The position numbers and the translations under genes were made by a program. Positions 1 to 6,624 of a stretch of 9,081 bases of DNA are shown in pieces (the first letter of the stretch is position 1; every line of letters starts with the position of its first letter). This stretch comes from Firmicutes bacterium UBA6418 (lineage in GTDB: Bacteria; Bacillota; Clostridia; Peptostreptococcales; Anaerovoracaceae): assembly GCA_002439735.1 (NCBI GenBank), contig DJPG01000060.1, forward strand, positions 1-9,081, written 5' to 3'. A model generated the notes under the pieces. The model had not been told where the DNA came from. It was given only the letters and a program-made list of their open reading frames with translations, and made no database searches.

Positions 1-35
1 TATTTGGTTAAAAGCTCGCGTTGAGACGAGATTTG

Positions 36-164
36 TCAAGGGTATTTTCTGCGAAGTTTATGCAATACGCGCCAGAATCGTATTGGCTCGGCGTTTTCCG
101 CACGCGGTGCACATAGTGCCGTATAGTGCAGCATCGGTAGCGGTATGAGCTTTCTAAGCCTCAT
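36..164 (-). CDS. Possible 42-residue basic small ORF (weak)
   Basis: After the PASTA protein's stop, a short frame runs from ATG at 164 to TGA at 36-38 and begins MRLRKLIPLPMLHY. It is rich in Arg and Lys, with no recognised domain. An AAGGG lies 8 bases before the ATG. A stem-loop (145-164, one bulge, 3-base loop, no T-run) covers the start. It could equally be chance or a gene remnant. Apart from it, 1-193 shows no clear gene, promoter or T-tailed terminator. Confidence 0.2.
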   Translation of the reverse strand: MRLRKLIPLPMLHYTALCAPRAENAEPIRFWRVLHKLRRKYP

Positions 165-193
165 GCAAATGCCCTTATAACACATCAATTATG

Positions 194-1150
194 TTACGGT
201 GTTACTGAAGTCCAATCCTCATTGGACACAACCATAATCGTATGTCTCCATTCATAAGAATTTCCATCTTTATCGCACAAGCAGAAAGCGAATTGATATT
301 TACCTTCCGTTAGGTATTTTGGCAAAATCATTATGCCGTGCGTCAAAGAAGTCGAGAAACAGTCCAAGGCAGACTGGTTTGTGTCTCCTGCCGGTATAAG
401 CTTTCCGATTAAATACATATCAGCTATTGGCAAATCAGGTGCATATTGTGCACAGGTTTGATCAACAATCTCTGACAATATGCTGTTCATGTCGGTCGAA
501 TATAGGTCGAGTGTAAACACTGCACCGGAATACCTATAAACACCATTTAGAATCTTTGTGCTTCCTTGGGCAGAAAATTGATTGATGGGTACTTTGACTT
601 TCCAGTTTTCTTCTGACTTATCTGCATCCCAATACCATTCACGGCCTGTGGCATCGAGTTCTTCCTCCGTTGTAAAAGCCGATAGTGGAAAAGATTCCAG
701 TGCGAAATTGTCATCAATGACAAACATTACATTTGATCCCTTGTCGATAATGCTCCCCGCTTCTTTTGACTGCCATACAACACGAGTATCCGCGTTTGCC
801 AAGTCCTCATTCGTCGATGCAAGTGCTAATCGACCATCAAGGCCAACATCACGCAGAGAGGATAGAGCATCGTCATAAGTCATACCATAAATATCGGGAA
901 CCAAAGAATAGCACTTATTGTACTTAAGTGTTTTGATTGTCACCCCGACACAGGTTGCCAGAAAAATAGCTGCCAACGTTACAAGCAAGAGATTTATTAT
1001 AGCAATCAAGATTTTCTTTTGATTCTTATTTCTCGGTCGTATCCCCGCAAGCAAAATTGAAACTGCAATCGAAACGAGCGAAATAATTACAGGCAAATCG
1101 TCAATAGCTTTTATTCGCAGTAAAAACGCGGCCAATCTATATTCAGACAT
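194..1150 (-). CDS. Two-helix membrane protein with an extracellular PASTA domain
   Basis: A 318-residue protein. Hydrophobic helices at about 20-37 and 47-70 flank a strongly basic loop (RPRNKNQKK, 38-46), which predicts a cytoplasmic loop with both the N-terminus and the large C-terminal part outside. Residues about 82-147 match the PASTA pattern: LVPDIYGMTYDDA, a GLDG turn, VVWQSKEAGSIIDKGS, and a closing hydrophobic strand. PASTA domains occur outside the membrane in PknB-type kinases and penicillin-binding proteins, where many bind muropeptides or aid septal localisation; neither a kinase nor a transpeptidase domain is present here. The remaining 170 or so residues are unrecognised and hold several Cys (233, 264, 290, 292). 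The ATG at 1150 overlaps the ligase stop by 8 bases, with AAGGAG 10 bases upstream, so the two are co-expressed. About 42% GC at 901-960. It may anchor or sense at the wall for the pathway; this is inference. Confidence 0.87.
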   Translation of the reverse strand: MSEYRLAAFLLRIKAIDDLPVIISLVSIAVSILLAGIRPRNKNQKKILIAIINLLLVTLAAIFLATCVGVTIKTLKYNKCYSLVPDIYGMTYDDALSSLRDVGLDGRLALASTNEDLANADTRVVWQSKEAGSIIDKGSNVMFVIDDNFALESFPLSAFTTEEELDATGREWYWDADKSEENWKVKVPINQFSAQGSTKILNGVYRYSGAVFTLDLYSTDMNSILSEIVDQTCAQYAPDLPIADMYLIGKLIPAGDTNQSALDCFSTSLTHGIMILPKYLTEGKYQFAFCLCDKDGNSYEWRHTIMVVSNEDWTSVTP

Positions 1151-2819
1151 TGCCCATTTTCTCCTTCTCTACCATGCGTTCCAGCGCACGGAAGTCTATC
1201 TTGCCAACCGGTGTCAAGGGTAGTGCATCGCAAAATACATATTCCTTTGGCATTGCAAACGTCGGGATTCTCCCTGCCAGCCATTCATCAAATCGTGAAA
1301 CCAGTGCTTTCTTTTCCATACCGCACTCTTTGTTCGGGACAATGTAAGCAAAAATGTCTCCGTTCAAGCCGATCACAGCACAAGCCCTCACTTCGCTTAA
1401 CTCCTTCAAGGGGCGCTCTATTTTTGATGGCAAAATGCAATGCTTCGCATCGACCTGAATCAAACGCTTGATACGGTCAATGACGAACAGCATGCCGTCT
1501 TCCGTCATATAGCCGATATCTCCGCTGTGCATCCAAATTCGTCCATCTTCATGTCTCCATAATACCGACTTTGTTGCACTTTCATTTTTGAAATATCCCC
1601 GCATCATGGATGGACCGGAAAAGCAAATCTCGCCTTCTTCGTTGTACGGAAGCTCTTCACCCGTCCCCGGCTTAAAAATTGATATCGTCATCTGAGGCAA
1701 CGGAATACCTACGCTGCCAACCGAATTACAATCATCCCAGCACGAACATGCCGAGGACCCGACTTCTGACATGCCATATCCTTTCACGACCTTATGTTTG
1801 CAACCGTGTGCGGCCAGATACTCGTTTACCCCATGCTCAAATCTTTCATCCATGGAGTCACCGCCAACAGCGGGGGTCTTTATGAAAGAAATATCCATTT
1901 TAGAGTTTTCCTGCAAGAGCGGTTCAAAATTTGTCGGTGTACATGTAAAATGATTTGGCTTATACTTCTTCAAAATCTTGCCAAATTCTCCAGCATTAAA
2001 TTGTGGAATGAGAACTGTGGTGACACCAAGGGATAGCGGCATATGAATGGCTACGCACATTCCAAATGCAATAAATGGTGGAATCACACAGAGGTAGGTA
2101 TCTCCTCGTTTTGGTGCGATTACGCATTGATATTGCACTGCCAACGCATTGATGGCGTTACTCGCCAGCAGAACACCTTTGGGATACCCCGTCGTGCCAC
2201 TGGTATGCGTCATCAAGACAGAGCGCTCCGCTTCGCAGGGCGTTTTACTTGTGCTACCGCCCTTTCCGACTCGAAGAAACGTGTTCCACTGGACAGCAGA
2301 CGTTGACATTGTCTTGTGATTCAGCGGTAGCAAAGATTCCAGCGGGGAAACCATTACTATCGTTTCTACACCGTGTACATGCAAGCTGTTTGCCTTTATA
2401 GAGGAGAGGAGAAACACAACCTTTGAATCGGCTTCTGCTATATGCCAACGAAGTTCTTCCTCTGAAAGCCTTGGATCGATCATATTTGCAATGGCTCCAA
2501 TTTTGGCCAGTGCGTAAAATAGATATACGACCTCCGGAATGGATGGAAGCGCGATGGTGACAATATCCCCGACTTTTACGCCGTGTGCTGTCAAAGCCCG
2601 TTCTACATCATCTATCTTGGAAAACAGCTTACGATAGTCGATCTTTCGCCAAAAATATTGGAGAGCAATATCTTTCGGGTGAACTGAGTTATTCTGCCAC
2701 AAAAAATCATATACGGTGCCGCCTGGCACGGGCATTTTTTCACCGCTGATTTTACCTTCATAATACTTTAGCCAGGGCTTGTCGATGGACGGGTATCCCG
2801 TCAGTTTTCTCTCTTTCAT
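1143..2819 (-). CDS. ANL-family acyl-adenylate ligase (fourth in the cluster)
   Basis: A complete 558-residue adenylate-forming enzyme. It carries the same TGYPSIDKPW opening (residues 7-16), HTSGTTGYPKG P-loop (205-215), GYGMSE A5 (347-352), GSVGIP (368-373), SGDIGY with Asp434, and catalytic Lys540 in PVGK. At the hinge the usual Gly-Arg pair is Asp448-Arg449 (IDRIKR), an uncommon change. It should activate a carboxylic acid as an acyl-AMP and then a thioester. The start is ATG at 2819 with GGAG 8 bases upstream. It is set apart from the upstream genes by about 216 bases with an inverted repeat, so it may head its own transcription unit with the following membrane protein, whose ATG it overlaps by 8 bases. 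One counted 60-base line (1981-2040) is about 47% GC. Its N-terminal 65 residues are clearly more divergent than those of the other two full-length ligases. Substrate unknown. Confidence 0.92.
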   Translation of the reverse strand: MKERKLTGYPSIDKPWLKYYEGKISGEKMPVPGGTVYDFLWQNNSVHPKDIALQYFWRKIDYRKLFSKIDDVERALTAHGVKVGDIVTIALPSIPEVVYLFYALAKIGAIANMIDPRLSEEELRWHIAEADSKVVFLLSSIKANSLHVHGVETIVMVSPLESLLPLNHKTMSTSAVQWNTFLRVGKGGSTSKTPCEAERSVLMTHTSGTTGYPKGVLLASNAINALAVQYQCVIAPKRGDTYLCVIPPFIAFGMCVAIHMPLSLGVTTVLIPQFNAGEFGKILKKYKPNHFTCTPTNFEPLLQENSKMDISFIKTPAVGGDSMDERFEHGVNEYLAAHGCKHKVVKGYGMSEVGSSACSCWDDCNSVGSVGIPLPQMTISIFKPGTGEELPYNEEGEICFSGPSMMRGYFKNESATKSVLWRHEDGRIWMHSGDIGYMTEDGMLFVIDRIKRLIQVDAKHCILPSKIERPLKELSEVRACAVIGLNGDIFAYIVPNKECGMEKKALVSRFDEWLAGRIPTFAMPKEYVFCDALPLTPVGKIDFRALERMVEKEKMGNV

Positions 2820-2844
2820 TTTCCTTGCTCCGTTTTCCTCTTAT

Positions 2845-2872
2845 TTGGTATCCTGTAATGAATGGATACCAA
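2845..2872. repeat. Perfect 9-bp inverted repeat upstream of the fourth ligase (possible operator or RNA hairpin)
   Basis: TTGGTATCC (2845-2853) and GGATACCAA (2864-2872) form a perfect 9-bp inverted repeat with a 10-base centre. It ends 25 bases before the ligase ATG at 2819 and just ahead of its ribosome binding site (GGAG at 2828-2831). The arms are 19 bp apart, close to two helical turns, as expected for a dimeric regulator site; as RNA it would form a hairpin in the 5' leader. No T-run follows on either strand, so it is not a standard terminator. It lies in the only sizeable gap between genes (2820-3035), where I found no convincing -35/-10 pair. The repeat is seen directly; its role is inferred. 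Confidence 0.6.
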
Positions 2873-3035
2873 GGTGAAGGATCATCGCCACATTAAAAAA
2901 TGAGGCCATTGGTGTAGAAGCAAAGTAATATATCTGTATTTGTAGTTGGCTTTGCGGAAAATTAAGCCATTTGGAAGCAGGCCGACAATTCTGCATCTTG
3001 GCAAGAAAACTTCACATTTTTCGCCACAGATGCAA

Positions 3036-4136
3036 TCAAAATCTCCGTTGAACGTCTCGCTTGCAGGCTTGTTCAACGATTCGGACAGCGGCTGCAACCG
3101 CTGAAGCATTGTCCGGCGTTATCCTTTTGATATCCGCGACCTGTCGATATACATCCTGCGGCAACGGAATATCCCGCGGACGGCAGTCTGCGAAAAACTC
3201 AATTTCCTTATCGTAGTAATAAATCGGGCGGGTATGCCGGGCAATATAGTCTTCCCACGCCTCTTCGATTCTGCCGAAATCGCCCAGCAGCTCCTGCCGG
3301 GTGGACTTGCCGTAACGCTCCATCATCAAGTAGTACCATGTTGCCATTCTATCCCGCAGCAACGACAGTGCTTCCTTCTCCGGCAGATTATCCAGCCGGA
3401 GCGGTTCGTCCACCACAGTATGGATGACATTCTCCGGCGAAGGATCTTCGGTGTTGCGGATATAGTGAACGACAGGAACGACCTTTGCACCGATGGCCTT
3501 GGCAATTCGATAGATGCCTGGCCAGAAGTCCAGCAGCAGCCGCTCCGGTGTCTTGTTCCAAACACCCTCTGGGAAAATCAGAAGATTTCCGCCCATCTGC
3601 AAAACGCGGATGGCATTTTCAGTGGAAGTTTTTCGGCTGGCGGCAACCTTTCGGTCACACAGCACCACACCGTTCAGCCATGCGCTGACACCGTCAAAGG
3701 TGTTGAAGAATGCGGGGAGGCTGCCAAACAGGATGTACGCATGACGCGGTGCGGCGCGGACAGCTCCCAGAATATCGTCCTTAAAGCGATGATTGACACA
3801 GAAAATCACCGGCTCGTTCGGTAAGGTAATGCCGTTGTCTGGTGCGGTGCTGGCAGCATCCATCAACTGGTTTCGGTTTTCGATTACCTGTGGATTGGAG
3901 AGAAATTTTTCACCCAGCAGTGGGAATATCGGATGGATCATCCGACGAAAGCGAAGACCTGCCCGCGTAGGACGCCAATTATCATCCAACAGCTTCCCAA
4001 TTTGTCCACCCCACAGGCAGAACAGCCCGCTGGGCGCTCTGCCGCCGGTCAGATCATCGGTGTTCAGAATTTTTCCATCGAGAGAGGCAATGATCTTGCG
4101 AAATCGTCTCTCCTTCCAAGTTGTTTTTTCTGTCAC
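3036..4136 (-). CDS. PlsC-type lysophospholipid acyltransferase (1-acylglycerol-3-phosphate acyltransferase family)
   Basis: A 366-residue protein carrying the four blocks of the LPLAT/PlsC family: NHRFKDD with the catalytic His116 and Asp121 (HX4D), GVVLCDR (156-162), FPEGVWN (188-194), and GAKVVPVV (216-223). The family transfers an acyl group from acyl-CoA or acyl-ACP to a glycerolipid hydroxyl, usually lysophosphatidic acid, at the inner membrane face. It is longer than typical PlsC (about 240 residues), with about 100 extra residues before the HX4D block and a helical, charged C-terminal extension after about 240. No clear transmembrane helix is visible, so it may be peripheral. The start is GTG at 4136, with GGAGAG 7 bases upstream, overlapping the stop of the 47-residue frame. 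Placed among acyl-activating ligases, it is the natural acceptor step, perhaps for a lipid other than phosphatidic acid. The family is confident; the acceptor is unknown. Confidence 0.9.
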   Translation of the reverse strand: MTEKTTWKERRFRKIIASLDGKILNTDDLTGGRAPSGLFCLWGGQIGKLLDDNWRPTRAGLRFRRMIHPIFPLLGEKFLSNPQVIENRNQLMDAASTAPDNGITLPNEPVIFCVNHRFKDDILGAVRAAPRHAYILFGSLPAFFNTFDGVSAWLNGVVLCDRKVAASRKTSTENAIRVLQMGGNLLIFPEGVWNKTPERLLLDFWPGIYRIAKAIGAKVVPVVHYIRNTEDPSPENVIHTVVDEPLRLDNLPEKEALSLLRDRMATWYYLMMERYGKSTRQELLGDFGRIEEAWEDYIARHTRPIYYYDKEIEFFADCRPRDIPLPQDVYRQVADIKRITPDNASAVAAAVRIVEQACKRDVQRRF

Positions 4137-4276
4137 GGTCTATCTCTCCATAAAAAGGCATTTTCTCTGTTGGGGATCAGCTTGTCCAGATGCGAGAAAG
4201 CTTCGCACTGCTCCATCTCAGCCTTATCGTGAAAGTGGGTAGCTTCTACCGATTCCAACGTGTCATAGGGATACAT
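4133..4276 (-). CDS. Small protein (47 residues) coupled to the acyltransferase gene
   Basis: A 47-residue reading frame from ATG at 4276 to TGA at 4133-4135. It begins MYPYDTLESVEATHF and ends NAFLWRDRP, is rich in Glu, Asp and His, has one Cys (24), and has no membrane segment. Its TGA overlaps the GTG start of the acyltransferase as GTGA, the same 4-base coupling seen elsewhere in the cluster. It starts 12 bases after the membrane protein's TAG and is in frame with that gene. A weak GAGG sits only 3 bases before the ATG; a better AAGG lies 5 bases before an internal ATG (residue 21), which would give 27 residues. It fills nearly all of an otherwise empty 152-base gap. I do not recognise the family. 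It could be a true small protein, a coupling leader for the acyltransferase, or the tail of a once longer gene. Confidence 0.5.
   Translation of the reverse strand: MYPYDTLESVEATHFHDKAEMEQCEAFSHLDKLIPNRENAFLWRDRP
4144..4149 (-). promoter_or_regulatory. Ribosome binding site GGAGAG for the GTG start of the acyltransferase
   Basis: GGAGAG lies 7 bases upstream of the GTG at 4136. The spacing is good and no in-frame ATG competes nearby, so it supports a GTG start for the acyltransferase. Confidence 0.7.
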
Positions 4277-4288
4277 ACGCCTCGCAAA

Positions 4289-4918
4289 CTATACCTGTAT
4301 AGTAACAATGGAATATGCTTCCACGCCAAAGTCCTGATTCAAATGTAGCAGCAAAACATACACATCTCCACCGGCAAATTCATCTGGTGAGAAGTAGTTC
4401 GTTGATGTCAGCTCTGGTTCAGCAGGGGCGTCAATTTCTTCCTTCCAAATCGCCGGATATGTTTCAACTGCTTCATGAATTGTTTCTCTTGTAAAGCGGC
4501 CATTACTGTATGCAGCAATCATTGTGTTGTAAATATCAGTATTGTCTTTCAGTGTAATATGTACCGCAATCTGGCTTTTTTGGCTGTCGGTATATTCACA
4601 GGAGAGTGCGGCAATTCTCTGACTGCTTGATACTTCGCAGGAAAGATTTTGCGCTGCATTGTTGCTAACAACCGTTTCGTAGATTGGATTTGTAGCAGCA
4701 GGAATACCGATGAAAATCGCAATAAGAGCAATTAAGGTGGTGAAACTGCCCCAAAATGCTTTTACAGGCTGGTTTAACGCATCGAACCAGCGTTGGAAAT
4801 TCTTACTGAAAGTAACGGCACATGCAAAAATGATTGCAAAGAGAGTGGCCGCAATTAACAGGATCAAATGACTTTCAGCAAGGCTTCTGATCAAATCAAT
4901 CGTATCGAGTATGCTCAT
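4289..4918 (-). CDS. Small two-helix membrane protein with an exported C-terminal domain
   Basis: A 209-residue protein of unknown family. Two hydrophobic helices stand out, at about residues 18-37 and 59-76, joined by a loop holding Lys39, Arg43 and Lys53. By the positive-inside rule this loop is cytoplasmic, which places the N-terminus and the roughly 130-residue C-terminal domain outside. That domain has two cysteines (94 and 107) that could form a disulfide, and it ends in alternating hydrophobic residues typical of a beta hairpin. The frame stays open upstream to an in-frame ATG at 5080, but the start at 4918 is preferred: AGGAG sits 5 bases before it, it overlaps the ligase stop as ATGA, and the upstream extension would lie wholly inside the ligase gene. 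The stretch at 4501-4560 is about 30% GC, well below the neighbouring ligase. The same gene order (ligase, then coupled two-helix protein) recurs at 194-2819. Function unknown; a membrane partner of the ligase is a guess. Confidence 0.85.
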   Translation of the reverse strand: MSILDTIDLIRSLAESHLILLIAATLFAIIFACAVTFSKNFQRWFDALNQPVKAFWGSFTTLIALIAIFIGIPAATNPIYETVVSNNAAQNLSCEVSSSQRIAALSCEYTDSQKSQIAVHITLKDNTDIYNTMIAAYSNGRFTRETIHEAVETYPAIWKEEIDAPAEPELTSTNYFSPDEFAGGDVYVLLLHLNQDFGVEAYSIVTIQV

Positions 4919-6624
4919 AAGTTCTCCTTTCTCGCCGCCATGCGCTCCAGTGTGCGAAAGTCTACCTTGCCTGCTGAGGTGGTGGGCAGTTTGTCCATCG
5001 GGTTGTAGGCATAAGGCCACGAAGTTTCTGGCAGCTCCTTGCGGCAAAGCACTGCCAATTCCTCCTGCACCTGCGGCCATTCATCGTTGCTATGTGGCAC
5101 AACATACGCTACGACCAGATATCCGCGCTCGCCATCGGCTTTCCCAACAACAGCGCACTGCTTTACCGCCGCATGACTGCTGATAACTTTTTCAATCGCC
5201 ATAGGGTAGACGCGGTAGACAACATCGCCGGACATCGCCCAAAGGATACGTTTGATACGGCCGGTAATAATTAAGTGACCATCTTTTGATACATAGCCCA
5301 GATCACCCGTGCGAAGCCAGCGGGTATGGTCTTCGACCCACATAACGTCATCTGTCTCTTCTGGATGATTTAAGTACATCGTCATCAGGCTTGGGCCAGA
5401 CACGCAGATCTCGCCCTCCTGCTCACAAAGGAGCTCCTGCTCCGTGTCGATGTCCCGTACTTTGATATTGTTTCTGGCAAATGGGATCATCTGCGTAGAC
5501 TGGCAGGTGCTCGTACAGAACGTCCCTGCCGTTTCCGTCATGCCATATCCCGTTACGATCCCGCATTTTGCCCCATGTGATTTCAGAAAATCGGTTGTCG
5601 ATGCTTTCCATTCCTCGCTCATCCCGTCACCGCCAAAGGCTGCCGTCTTGACAAAGGACAAATCAACGTGTCGGTGTTGGGCATATTCCACCAGCTTGTT
5701 CAGGTGCAGCGGGCCACCGGTAAAATGCTGCGCTCTATATTTCAACAGCACACGCGGGAAATTCTGCGGAGAGGGGTCTGGGATCAGTACGTTCTCCAAG
5801 CAGTTACACAATGGAGTGTGTACCCCAACAAAAATGCCGTAGGCGTAGAACGGCGGCAGGATATCAAGAAATCTCTCTCCCGCACTGAACAGCAGATGGC
5901 CGTTCGTGCATTTATATTGAAACGCAACGGAATTGGCCGCGCCGTTGGAAATGACGACGCCTTTGGCCTTGCCGGTAGTGCCGCCGGTGTATTCAATCAC
6001 GGCGGCGCTCTCCTTTACATTGACAGGATAGATTGCGTCAACGTTCTTCCCGGCTTCGATGAAGCTGTTCCACGAAGTCAGTGTGGTCGGCGCAGGTTTT
6101 GCCTTCATCCTGAAAAGGACGGCTGTGACGGGCGGCATGGATTGTGCCAACGAAACGGAAATGACTTGCTCCGCACAGGAATCCTTCACCGCTTCCGTGA
6201 TTTGCTTCTCTGCAAGGTCTACCGTGATTACAACCCTACTCTTCGCCGCAACAATCTGCTCGTGCAGCTCCTGCGGCGTGGCGTTCAGCACAAGGAAGTT
6301 TGCCACCGCACCCAGCTTGTTGACCGCGTACAGCAGGTACACAGCCTCCGGGATTGCCAGCAGGCACAGGCTCACCACGTCACCCACCTTTACGCCGCAA
6401 GCTATCAACGCGCGGGCGCAGCGGTCGATCTCTGTCTGTAACTGCCGGTGGGTGATCTTCCGTCCGAAGTAATTGAGCGCAGGCTCATCTAATCGCCCTG
6501 CATTGCAGGCGGTCATGTAGTCGTACATCGACCCATCCGGCAGAGGGGCATGGATAGCTTCCTCGGAATAATATCTCTGCCAAGGTTTATCAATGGACGG
6601 ATAGCCCGTCATGTTCTCATTCAT
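4915..6624 (-). CDS. FadD-type ANL acyl ligase
   Basis: A complete 569-residue adenylate-forming ligase. The P-loop reads YTGGTTGKAKG (212-222), the variant found in FadD-type long-chain acyl-CoA synthetases, unlike the TSGTTGxPKG of its two full-length neighbours. Other motifs are GYGMTET (359-365), RTGDLGY with Asp441, TGRIKRI (454-460), and catalytic Lys553 in SAGK. The loop after A5 is about three residues shorter than in the upstream ligase and lacks the GSVGIP motif, reading TQMIPF instead. The ATG overlaps the upstream stop as ATGA, and a GAGGAG site lies 10 bases before it. Its own TGA overlaps the ATG of a membrane protein gene, again as ATGA. Residues 6-58 closely match the upstream ligase, but the following segment (GVKVGD onward) is closer to the ligase at 1143-2819, so the gene looks chimeric. 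The likely role is activation of a fatty or related acid; the substrate is not known. Confidence 0.93.
   Translation of the reverse strand: MNENMTGYPSIDKPWQRYYSEEAIHAPLPDGSMYDYMTACNAGRLDEPALNYFGRKITHRQLQTEIDRCARALIACGVKVGDVVSLCLLAIPEAVYLLYAVNKLGAVANFLVLNATPQELHEQIVAAKSRVVITVDLAEKQITEAVKDSCAEQVISVSLAQSMPPVTAVLFRMKAKPAPTTLTSWNSFIEAGKNVDAIYPVNVKESAAVIEYTGGTTGKAKGVVISNGAANSVAFQYKCTNGHLLFSAGERFLDILPPFYAYGIFVGVHTPLCNCLENVLIPDPSPQNFPRVLLKYRAQHFTGGPLHLNKLVEYAQHRHVDLSFVKTAAFGGDGMSEEWKASTTDFLKSHGAKCGIVTGYGMTETAGTFCTSTCQSTQMIPFARNNIKVRDIDTEQELLCEQEGEICVSGPSLMTMYLNHPEETDDVMWVEDHTRWLRTGDLGYVSKDGHLIITGRIKRILWAMSGDVVYRVYPMAIEKVISSHAAVKQCAVVGKADGERGYLVVAYVVPHSNDEWPQVQEELAVLCRKELPETSWPYAYNPMDKLPTTSAGKVDFRTLERMAARKENL
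4924..4928 (-). promoter_or_regulatory. Ribosome binding site AGGAG that fixes the membrane protein start
   Basis: AAAGGAG lies with its AGGAG core 5 bases upstream of the ATG at 4918. It supports that start over an in-frame ATG at 5080, which would add 54 residues overlapping the ligase gene. Confidence 0.8.
6479..6617. repeat. Copy B of a diverged direct repeat: 5' end of the third ligase gene
   Basis: Same orientation and same gene position as 8194-8332, about 1.7 kb away, with about 86% identity by hand count. Most differences look synonymous, since protein identity in the block is near 90%. It is a possible substrate for recombination or gene conversion between the two ligases. Confidence 0.75.

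Noticed and set aside
11..39. TTGACA on the minus strand (34-39) as a promoter for a gene beyond the left edge
   Set aside because: No acceptable -10 box lies 16-19 bases downstream; the sequence there reads AGCTTTTAA.
145..204. Stem-loops near the end of the PASTA gene (178-204 and 145-164) as a rho-independent terminator
   Set aside because: The stems are short or bulged and none is followed by a T-run on the minus strand.
3234..3824. Plus-strand open frame of 196 codons opposite the acyltransferase
   Set aside because: The opposite strand carries the HX4D and FPEG motifs in frame; this one shows nothing recognisable.
4919..5080. 54-residue N-terminal extension of the membrane protein from the ATG at 5080
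   Set aside because: It would overlap the ligase coding sequence entirely, while the ATG at 4918 has a strong AGGAG and an ATGA overlap with the ligase stop.
5668..6441. Plus-strand open frame of 257 codons opposite the FadD-like ligase
   Set aside because: It lies wholly antisense to a gene with complete ANL motifs, has low-complexity Arg/His/Gln-rich content, and shows no domain. It is a composition shadow.
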